64,000 nucleotides of DNA from Zobellia uliginosa (GTDB taxonomy: Bacteria; Bacteroidota; Bacteroidia; Flavobacteriales; Flavobacteriaceae), in NCBI RefSeq assembly GCF_018860745.1, contig NZ_JAHKPY010000012.1, positions 248,001 to 312,000 of the forward strand. The letters are read 5' to 3'. The notes under the pieces were generated by a model. That model saw only the letters and a list, made by a program, of their open reading frames with translations, was not told the DNA's origin and did not search any database. The translations under genes were made by a program, and so were the position numbers. Shown here in pieces: positions 54,978-62,106 of this stretch (the stretch's first letter is position 1; each line of letters begins with the position of its first letter).

Positions 54978-56150
54978 ATGTCCATAGAAAATTCATCAGA
55001 TTACTTTTCCTCATCTTTTAAATTGGGAATTTTAGGCGGTGGCCAACTCGGAAAAATGTTACTTTACGAAACTCGTAAGTTTGATATTTATACCGTGGTA
55101 ATGGACTCTTCTGCAGAAGCACCTTCTAAAATAGCCTGCAACGAATTTATTTTAGGAGACCTTATGGATTTTGATGCCGTATATAATTTGGGAAAGCAAG
55201 TAGATGTGCTTACCATTGAAATAGAAAATGTAAATGTTGATGCACTAGAAAAACTTGAAGACGAAGGTTTAAAGGTTTTTCCTCCCACCAGAGCACTTAG
55301 AATTATTCAGAACAAGGCAAAACAGAAGCTTTTTTACGTTGATAACAACATACCTACAGCAGATTTTCAAAGATTTGCCTATAAAAGCGAAATAAAGGAC
55401 AGCATCTCAAACGAAGCTTTGACTTTTCCTTTTATATGGAAAGCTGCCCAATTTGGCTATGATGGCCAAGGCGTAAAAGTTGTTCGCAAAATAGAAGATT
55501 TAGAAGGACTTCCTACCGGTGAGTGCATCGCCGAAGAAATGATAGACTTTACAAACGAACTGGCAGTTATCGTAACCCGAAGCGCCGGAGGAGAAGTAAA
55601 AACCTATCCGGTGGTAGAAATGGAATTTCACCCGGAAGCTAACCAAGTAGAATATGTTATCTGTCCTGCAAGAATTAGTGATGAAGTTGCTAAAAAAGCA
55701 CAAGAGATAGCATTGAAAGTCTCAGAAAAAATACAACATGTTGGTCTTTTAGCAGTAGAGCTTTTCCAAACAAAAGACAATCAAATTATAGTTAATGAAG
55801 TTGCTCCACGGCCTCATAATAGTGGTCATTACAGTATTGAGGCTAGTTATACCAATCAGTTTGAACAGCATATTCGTGCTATTTTAAACCTTCCGTTAGG
55901 TGACACAAAAAGTAAGGTTGCCGGTATTATGGTAAATTTAGTAGGCGCCGAAGGACATACAGGTGAGGTCGTTTATGAAAATATGTCCGAAATTTTAGGA
56001 ATGGAAGGAGTAACTCCCCATATTTACGGCAAAAAACAAACCCGTCCTTTTAGGAAAATGGGCCATGTAACCATAGTAAACGAATCAATTTCCGAAGCGC
56101 GCAAAATTGCACAGCAAGTAAAGGAAACTATTAAAGTGATAAGCAAATAA
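54978..56150 (+). CDS. purK: N5-carboxyaminoimidazole ribonucleotide synthase
   Basis: 390 residues with the ATP-grasp fold. It starts with the Rossmann-like LGILGGGQLGKMLLYETRKF, has the ATP-binding FIWKAAQFGYDGQGVKVV region and the metal/ATP site VNEVAPRPHNSGHYSIEA. PurK uses ATP and bicarbonate to make N5-CAIR from AIR in purine synthesis; the next gene, purE, completes the step. The genes are 4 nt apart. Confidence 0.96.
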   Translation: MSIENSSDYFSSSFKLGILGGGQLGKMLLYETRKFDIYTVVMDSSAEAPSKIACNEFILGDLMDFDAVYNLGKQVDVLTIEIENVNVDALEKLEDEGLKVFPPTRALRIIQNKAKQKLFYVDNNIPTADFQRFAYKSEIKDSISNEALTFPFIWKAAQFGYDGQGVKVVRKIEDLEGLPTGECIAEEMIDFTNELAVIVTRSAGGEVKTYPVVEMEFHPEANQVEYVICPARISDEVAKKAQEIALKVSEKIQHVGLLAVELFQTKDNQIIVNEVAPRPHNSGHYSIEASYTNQFEQHIRAILNLPLGDTKSKVAGIMVNLVGAEGHTGEVVYENMSEILGMEGVTPHIYGKKQTRPFRKMGHVTIVNESISEARKIAQQVKETIKVISK

Positions 56151-56154
56151 TCAT

Positions 56155-56646
56155 ATGAGTAAAGTAGCAGTAGTAATGGGCAGCACTAGTGATTTGCCCG
56201 TAATGCAAGACGCCATAGATATTTTAAAAGGTTTTGACATTGAGGTAGATGTAGATATAGTATCTGCCCACAGAACCCCGGAAAAACTGTTTGATTTTAG
56301 TAAAAATGCACACACCAATGGCTACACGGTTATCATTGCAGGTGCCGGTGGAGCAGCTCACCTACCAGGTATGGTTGCTTCTATGTCTCCATTACCCGTT
56401 ATAGGCGTTCCTGTAAAAAGCAGTAATTCCATAGATGGTTGGGATTCTGTTCTATCTATTCTTCAAATGCCAGGTGGCGTACCTGTTGCAACTGTAGCTC
56501 TTAACGGAGCAAAAAACGCGGGAATCCTCGCAGCACAGATTATAGGAAGTTCAGACAAATGTGTTCTTGATAAAATTATCCTTTACAAAGAAGGCCTAAA
56601 ACAAAAAGTTATTGAAGGTGCTAAATCCGTAAGCTTCAAAAAGTAA
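56155..56646 (+). CDS. purE: N5-CAIR mutase (class I PurE)
   Basis: 163 residues, the size of class I PurE. Motifs MGSTSDLPVMQDAIDIL at the start and SAHRTPEKLFDFSKNA with IAGAGGAAHLPGMVA form the active site; the His of SAHRTP is the catalytic one. It moves the carboxylate of N5-CAIR to C4. It is directly downstream of purK, and no purC or purB is nearby. Confidence 0.97.
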   Translation: MSKVAVVMGSTSDLPVMQDAIDILKGFDIEVDVDIVSAHRTPEKLFDFSKNAHTNGYTVIIAGAGGAAHLPGMVASMSPLPVIGVPVKSSNSIDGWDSVLSILQMPGGVPVATVALNGAKNAGILAAQIIGSSDKCVLDKIILYKEGLKQKVIEGAKSVSFKK

Positions 56647-56675
56647 ATGTATTAGGTTATCAAAAATTACTACTT

Positions 56676-57077
56676 ATGAACTACCCTTCACTTATTGGTT
56701 TTATAATTGGTGTGTTGGCTATTATTGCTCTAGCTATTATAGAAAAAAACATTATCAATGTTTACCTAAGAAGCCTTTGGAGAAGCTTACTGTTTTTCTT
56801 CTCCATGTATGTATTGATTCTCGTTCTTGTATTTTTCCGTTGGAAATATTATGAGATGCAATTAGGCGACTTTGACCTTAACGGAGATGGAAGCATAGGT
56901 CTTGTTGAGTATACGGACCAATATAGATTTGTTAGAGATAAGGTAATGAGCGGTGCCGATCGCAATTTTGCGTTTTTAACCGGAGCTGCCCTTTCTTTTC
57001 TCTTAGCCGGCCTTGCACTCATACTAGACCTGGTAAATACTTGGATAAAGCTCAAAAACAATCCCATAGAATCTTAA
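56676..57077 (+). CDS. Membrane protein with an EF-hand-like loop
   Basis: 133 residues with three hydrophobic segments (about 5-20, 38-56 and 103-124). Between the second and third lies DFDLNGDGSIGLVEYTDQY (residues 67-85), which fits the EF-hand calcium loop DxNxDGxIxxxE very well. A single calcium-binding loop in a small membrane protein is uncommon; it may bind Ca2+ on the outer or inner side. It lies 29 nt after purE and 22 nt before the M3 peptidase gene and is probably co-transcribed. Function unknown. Confidence 0.75.
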   Translation: MNYPSLIGFIIGVLAIIALAIIEKNIINVYLRSLWRSLLFFFSMYVLILVLVFFRWKYYEMQLGDFDLNGDGSIGLVEYTDQYRFVRDKVMSGADRNFAFLTGAALSFLLAGLALILDLVNTWIKLKNNPIES

Positions 57078-57099
57078 AACCCAAAAAATCTTACGTCAT

Positions 57100-59118
57100 A
57101 TGAATCCTTTATTGACTCCTTTTGATACTGCTCCTTTTTCAAAAATTGAAAATATCCATTTTAAGCCTGCTTTTTTAGAGGCTATGGATGATGCAAGAGC
57201 ACAGATAGACCAAATTACGGCCAACAAGGCTGAACCTTCTTTTAAAAATACAATTGAAGCGCTAGAGTTCTCCGGTCAGCAACTAGACCGTATTTCCAGC
57301 GTATTCTTTAATTTGAATTCTGCTGAAACTAATGAAGAAATTCAAAAGATAGCACAAGAAATTTCCCCTCTACTTTCTGAATTCAGTAATGATATAACCT
57401 TAAACGAAGCTTTGTTTAGGCGTATAAAAAGTGTTTACGACCAGAAAGATTCATTAGACTTAACGGTTGAGCAACAAACTTTACTTGATAAAAAATACAA
57501 AAGTTTCAGTAGAAACGGGGCTAATCTTAATGATGCCAAAAAGAAACGTCTTCGCGAAATTGATGCTGAGCTTTCCAAATTGAAATTAAAATTTGGTGAA
57601 AATGTACTTGCTGAAACCAATAAATATGAAAAGCACCTTACCAATGAAAAAGATCTGGACGGTCTTCCTGATGGTGAAAAAGAGGCTGCTGCGCAACTGG
57701 CAAAATCCAAGGATAAAGACGGTTGGTTGGTTACTTTAGATTACCCAAGCTATATTCCATTTATGAAATATGCCAAAAATCGTGAACTCCGGAAAGAATT
57801 AGCTCTGGCCTTTGGTAGTAAAGCTTTTCATGGCGATGAGCTAGATAATCAAGAAAACGTACTTAAGATAGCCAATTTGCGATTTGAGCGTGCAAATCTT
57901 TTGGGCTATAAGACCCATGCCAATTTTGTTCTTGAAGAACGTATGGCGGAAACGCCGGAAAAAGTTCATGAATTCTTAAACGAGCTTTTGGTAAAAGCAA
58001 AACCGGCTGCGGAAAAGGAATTCGCTCAACTTGAAGATTTTGCTAAAGAATTGGACGGTATAGACCAGCTCCAAAAATGGGACGGTAGTTACTACTCTGA
58101 AAAGCTGAAACAGAAGCTCTTTAACCTAGATGACGAGAAACTAAAACCTTATTTTAAGCTAGAAAATGTAATTTCCGGTGTTTTTAAAGTAGCCGAAAAG
58201 TTATTTGATTTAAGATTTGAAGAAGTTTCCGATATTGATAAATATCATGAAGAAGTAAAAACATACAGGGTTTACAATACGTCCAACAACTTTATTTCTG
58301 TCTTCTATGCAGACTTCCACCCAAGAAAAGGAAAACGTGGTGGAGCTTGGATGACTTCCTACAAACCGCAATACCAAAGTGATGGAGAAAATGTACGTCC
58401 GCATATATCCAATGTATGTAACTTTACGCGCTCTACACCTAGCAAGCCCTCTCTTTTAACTTTTAATGAGGTAACTACTCTATTTCATGAATTCGGTCAT
58501 GGACTACATGGTATGCTAGCAAACACTACATACCCAAGTCTTTCAGGCACCTCAGTTTTTTGGGATTTTGTAGAACTTCCCAGTCAGGTCATGGAAAATT
58601 GGTGCTATGAGAAAGAGGCTTTAGAGCTTTTCGCCACTCATTACCAGACTGGAGAAGTTATTCCTATGGAGTTGGTTCAAAAAATAAAAGAATCCGCAAC
58701 TTTTCAAGAAGGTATGCAAACGTTGCGCCAACTGAGTTTTGGACTATTAGATATGTCTTGGCACGGAATAGACCCAACTGGTATTACTAACGTGAAGCAA
58801 CATGAAACCAAAGCATTTAAAGGTACAAACCTATATCCTGAAACCGCAGAAACTTGCATGAGCACTTCCTTTTCGCACATCTTCCAAGGCGGTTATTCTT
58901 CAGGATATTACAGTTACAAATGGGCAGAAGTTTTAGATGCTGATGCTTTTGCTTATTTTAAGGAAAACGGTATCTTTAATAAAGAAGTTGCTACTAAATT
59001 CAAGGATAACGTTCTTTCTAAGGGTGGCACAGAAAACCCAATGACCTTGTACAAACGTTTTAGAGGCGCAGAACCCAAGGTAGAGGCCTTATTGGAAAGG
59101 GCCGGACTATTGGACTAA
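57100..59118 (+). CDS. M3-family metallopeptidase (oligopeptidase A / dipeptidyl carboxypeptidase type)
   Basis: 672 residues. The zinc motif HEFGHGLHG is at 463-471, preceded by the helical N-terminal lobe and followed by SGTSVFWDFVELPSQVMENW, which carries the third ligand and tyrosine-containing substrate loop. No signal peptide is seen, so it is likely cytoplasmic, cutting short peptides released by other proteases. It is the last gene of the purK operon, before a terminator. Confidence 0.92.
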   Translation: MNPLLTPFDTAPFSKIENIHFKPAFLEAMDDARAQIDQITANKAEPSFKNTIEALEFSGQQLDRISSVFFNLNSAETNEEIQKIAQEISPLLSEFSNDITLNEALFRRIKSVYDQKDSLDLTVEQQTLLDKKYKSFSRNGANLNDAKKKRLREIDAELSKLKLKFGENVLAETNKYEKHLTNEKDLDGLPDGEKEAAAQLAKSKDKDGWLVTLDYPSYIPFMKYAKNRELRKELALAFGSKAFHGDELDNQENVLKIANLRFERANLLGYKTHANFVLEERMAETPEKVHEFLNELLVKAKPAAEKEFAQLEDFAKELDGIDQLQKWDGSYYSEKLKQKLFNLDDEKLKPYFKLENVISGVFKVAEKLFDLRFEEVSDIDKYHEEVKTYRVYNTSNNFISVFYADFHPRKGKRGGAWMTSYKPQYQSDGENVRPHISNVCNFTRSTPSKPSLLTFNEVTTLFHEFGHGLHGMLANTTYPSLSGTSVFWDFVELPSQVMENWCYEKEALELFATHYQTGEVIPMELVQKIKESATFQEGMQTLRQLSFGLLDMSWHGIDPTGITNVKQHETKAFKGTNLYPETAETCMSTSFSHIFQGGYSSGYYSYKWAEVLDADAFAYFKENGIFNKEVATKFKDNVLSKGGTENPMTLYKRFRGAEPKVEALLERAGLLD

Positions 59119-59243
59119 AAGCATATCATCCAAAAAAAATAAAAAAAATATACCCAGATTATGTTTTGTAAGTTTTTTCTTATATATTTACTAAACATAA
59201 GTAGGTTGAAAAGGTTATATCAAAAGTAATTTTTTTAACGGTT

Positions 59244-59276
59244 TAAAAGAGGGTGTGGGGACGCCCTCTTTTTTTA
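59244..59276 (+). terminator. Intrinsic terminator after the M3 peptidase gene
   Basis: A stem of 9-10 bp (AGAGGGTGT with ACGCCCTCT, including a G-U pair, loop GGGG) is followed by seven T residues. It ends the purK-purE-membrane protein-peptidase transcript about 130 nt after its last gene. Confidence 0.9.
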
Positions 59277-59376
59277 TTCCCTAAAACCAAACACCAACTA
59301 TAGGTTAAATTAGTACTATTTTTTACTTTTAAAGGAGCCATCTCACTTGGTTTTTAGACCTTCGCAAAAAAAAGAC

Positions 59377-59898
59377 ATGGTTATATTTGTTGACATGGAT
59401 GAGGTGATTGCCGACACTTACGGAGCTCATATAGAAATTTATAATAAAGAATTTAACGAAAATTTGCCATTAGACATTTTCCACGGAAGTGAGGTATGGC
59501 ACAAAGTTCCTGAAAACAGACAACAAAGTGTACGGAACCATGCAAGGACAAGAGGATTCTTTCGCAACCTTAAACTCCTACCCAATGCTCAAAAAGTCTT
59601 ACAAAAACTGCATGAGAAACACGACCTATACATTGCGTCTGCAGCAATGCAGTTCCCTAACTCTTTGGAAGAAAAATCAGATTGGTTAGATGAACATCTA
59701 CCTTTTATTCCATGGCAAAATCGTATACTTTGTGGGAACAAGCATATTTTACATGGCGATGTACTTATTGATGATCGCAGTTACAACCTTAAAACGTTTA
59801 ATGGTAGAACCATTTTATTTACTTCTCCTCACAACGTAAATACTACAGGTTTTGAACGTGCCAACAATTGGCTAGAAGTTGCAGAAAAACTACTCTAG
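59377..59898 (+). CDS. 5'(3')-deoxyribonucleotidase-like HAD phosphatase (NT5C type)
   Basis: 173 residues from the ATG at 59377 (a TTG ten codons upstream is less likely). HAD motif I is FVDMDEV with the nucleophile Asp and Asp+2 spaced as in the NT5C family, then GSEVWHKVPENRQ, LYIASAAMQFPN (motif II) and LIDDRSYN (motif IV). These enzymes remove phosphate from deoxyribonucleoside monophosphates. Its stop codon overlaps that of the convergent rhodanese gene by 4 nt. Confidence 0.87.
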   Translation: MVIFVDMDEVIADTYGAHIEIYNKEFNENLPLDIFHGSEVWHKVPENRQQSVRNHARTRGFFRNLKLLPNAQKVLQKLHEKHDLYIASAAMQFPNSLEEKSDWLDEHLPFIPWQNRILCGNKHILHGDVLIDDRSYNLKTFNGRTILFTSPHNVNTTGFERANNWLEVAEKLL

Positions 59899-60254
59899 TC
59901 CTTTTTATTTGCCAAAAAGGCATCGTACCCGCCTTCTAGATTAACCACCATGCTATACCCTAGCGAATCTAATACATGGGCTGCTTTAGCGCTACGCCCT
60001 CCCATTTTACAGTACACATATACAGGACGGGATTTGTCTATAGTATCAAAACTTTTTATGAAATTGGCATCAAACCAATTAATATTCACTGCATTATCCA
60101 AATGACCGTCAATAAACTCCTGTGGCGTCCGAACATCTACCAAAATTCCCGAATCTATATCATTCTGTGAAAATTCTGTGATACGTTTTCCTTTACTTTG
60201 AGCACAACCCAAAATTAGAACACACAAGGTTAGAAGCAAATAGTGAAATTTCAT
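59895..60254 (-). CDS. Rhodanese-domain lipoprotein
   Basis: 119 residues. The signal LLLTLCVLILGCAQ has a lipobox with Cys17; the rest is a single rhodanese domain with VDVRTPQEFIDGHLDNAVNI and the active-site loop CKMGGRS (Cys about 82). It may handle sulfane sulfur or another thiol group at the periplasmic face of a membrane. A -7 element TATTTTTG lies at 60272-60279 on the minus strand, just before the gene. Confidence 0.88.
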   Translation of the reverse strand: MKFHYLLLTLCVLILGCAQSKGKRITEFSQNDIDSGILVDVRTPQEFIDGHLDNAVNINWFDANFIKSFDTIDKSRPVYVYCKMGGRSAKAAHVLDSLGYSMVVNLEGGYDAFLANKKD

Positions 60255-60285
60255 AGCATTTTAAGTTTAATCAAAAATACTAATT

Positions 60286-60930
60286 ATGGCGGCATTAAAT
60301 TATATTCCGGGGAATGAAAAAAAATTGAAGGTCATTAAATCTAATTCCATTACTTTTGAAGACGACACGATACGTATGGCAGAGCACCAACTTAAGCCCG
60401 AGAAATGGGTTGATTTATATGCAGATTACCTTTTTAACTACGCAATAGGCCGTATTAGCGACGCTGAAGTAGCAAAAGACCTTGTTCAAGAAACGTTTAT
60501 GGCAGGTTTAAAATCTGCTAAAAATTACAAGGGAGACGCTGCGGAACGCACTTGGCTAATTGCTATTCTTAAAAGAAAAGTAATTGATCATTACAGAAAA
60601 ATCAACTCTAAAAAAGGAAAAGCTGAGGTGCGAATGAACTATAGTTCGCAGACGGATGCCGAGGGTGATTGGCTAGAAGAACAAGTGGCAGACCCCTTTA
60701 GTTCATTCGAAAACAGCAACATAGAGAACGAAGAATTAGGACTTGCTATTCAGTCGTGTATTGCTAAACTACCTAAAAAACAAGCTTTGGTCTTTACCAT
60801 GAAGACAATTCAAGGAGTTAGCACAGAAGATATTTGTAATGAGCTAGATATTAATCCGTCTAATCTCTGGGTAATGATACATAGAGCTAGAACAGCTTTA
60901 ATGGATTGCCTTAATCAAAATTGGTTTTAA
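60286..60930 (+). CDS. ECF-type RNA polymerase sigma factor
   Basis: 214 residues. Region 2 is seen as LYADYLFNYAIGRISDAEVA with DLVQETFMAGLKSAKNYKGD (about 38-80) and region 4 as LPKKQALVFTMKTIQGVSTEDICNEL with the recognition helix NPSNLWVMIHRARTALMDCL. The N-terminal ~30 residues are outside the sigma domains, and a start at residue 31 (MAEHQLKPEK) is possible. It is 3 nt upstream of a putative zinc anti-sigma gene. The targets are unknown. Confidence 0.9.
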   Translation: MAALNYIPGNEKKLKVIKSNSITFEDDTIRMAEHQLKPEKWVDLYADYLFNYAIGRISDAEVAKDLVQETFMAGLKSAKNYKGDAAERTWLIAILKRKVIDHYRKINSKKGKAEVRMNYSSQTDAEGDWLEEQVADPFSSFENSNIENEELGLAIQSCIAKLPKKQALVFTMKTIQGVSTEDICNELDINPSNLWVMIHRARTALMDCLNQNWF

Positions 60931-60933
60931 ACT

Positions 60934-61161
60934 ATGATTTCTTGCGACAAAGCCGCCATAATTTGTAACAAAGCCCAATATAGGGAAGCAACTTTTATGG
61001 AAAAAATAAAATTGCGTTTTCACCTTTTTATGTGTAAAACTTGTTCTAAGGCAACTAAAGAGAACACACAATTAACAACATTATGTCAGAAGGCAGACCT
61101 TCACAGCTTAACTGAACAAGAAAAGTTGAAAATGAAGCAAATGTTAGATAAAAGAGACTAA
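60934..61161 (+). CDS. Small putative zinc-binding anti-sigma protein
   Basis: 75 residues with the pattern of a zf-HC2 (ZAS) domain: Cys3 or Cys10 near the start, then HLFMCKTC, which is the HxxxCxxC signature of zinc anti-sigma factors. There is no membrane segment, so it may be cytoplasmic and sense redox or metal state. It follows the sigma gene by 3 nt and so is probably its regulator. The stop overlaps that of the convergent next gene by 4 nt. Confidence 0.78.
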   Translation: MISCDKAAIICNKAQYREATFMEKIKLRFHLFMCKTCSKATKENTQLTTLCQKADLHSLTEQEKLKMKQMLDKRD

Positions 61162-61982
61162 AAAAGTTTTTCCAACGCAAACAATACCGCCCACCAAAAA
61201 ATAGATATACCTTCTACCCAAAAGGAGGCAAAATATTTATTTTGTTGACGTTTGGTAACAAACATTAAACTTCCTAGGAGCAAAAACAGTATACCCCCGG
61301 CAATAGCTTCATATATATAAATAGTATCTTTCCAAAAGATAAGAAAGAAAAACGGAAAGGTTCCAAAAAATCCCACTATTTTGGTATTGGCAACTCCATA
61401 ACGTTGTGGCAAAGTTTTCAGCTCCGGGCTGTCGTAAACCAAATCACGAATTTCAAAAGGAATTAGTAAAATCAGTACGAAAAGAAATCGCTGAACAGAC
61501 TCAATCCAAACATCCTTATCCATCTGCCCACCTTCTTCCAACACAGGAAGGAGAACAGTTGCCCCGGCCCAAACCAACGCGACAATAAATATCTTAAGTC
61601 CGCCCCAACTCCTTAAGTTTTTAGCATGTGGCAAGAGAGGTACCGCGTACAAACCCGTAAGTGCCACAAGAGCGGTAACTCCAAACCAGACCTCCATTTT
61701 AAGAAAGTAACCGTGGTAAACAGCTATAGCTAAAGCAAGAAAACTGGCTAATTGAATATTCTTGTGATACCTAGTGGCAACCAGAATATACTTTTTGGCT
61801 TCTACCCCATATTTCACAAAATTGTAGCAAGCAATAGAACCAAAGAAAAGGAAGCAGGAAAGGTGTTGATCCACTCCATATCCAAGCGTTATATCTGTTA
61901 CATGAACAAGTGCATACACCGCTAAAGCAACATGTATGGAAGCATCTAGATAAAAATCAAAAATGCGGTTCAGAACATTCAT
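61158..61982 (-). CDS. UbiA-like multi-pass membrane protein
   Basis: 274 residues with about eight hydrophobic segments. The best pattern match is to the UbiA prenyltransferase superfamily: the first Asp-rich site is weak (CYNFVKYGVEAKKY), while FEIRDLVYDSPELKTLPQRYG (about 178-197) looks like the second Asp-rich loop. It may be a prenyltransferase, but the missing first DxxxD makes this uncertain. It converges with the anti-sigma gene. Confidence 0.65.
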   Translation of the reverse strand: MNVLNRIFDFYLDASIHVALAVYALVHVTDITLGYGVDQHLSCFLFFGSIACYNFVKYGVEAKKYILVATRYHKNIQLASFLALAIAVYHGYFLKMEVWFGVTALVALTGLYAVPLLPHAKNLRSWGGLKIFIVALVWAGATVLLPVLEEGGQMDKDVWIESVQRFLFVLILLIPFEIRDLVYDSPELKTLPQRYGVANTKIVGFFGTFPFFFLIFWKDTIYIYEAIAGGILFLLLGSLMFVTKRQQNKYFASFWVEGISIFWWAVLFALEKLF

Positions 61983-62106
61983 ACCACAAAACTAACTAAA
62001 CTGTTCATAAACACCGGATTTAGTTAAAAACTTTCAACCTATGGAACAATTATGTGATAATTTTAAGGGATAAAATGTCTAATTTTACGCCACTTATTTT
62101 TAAGCT

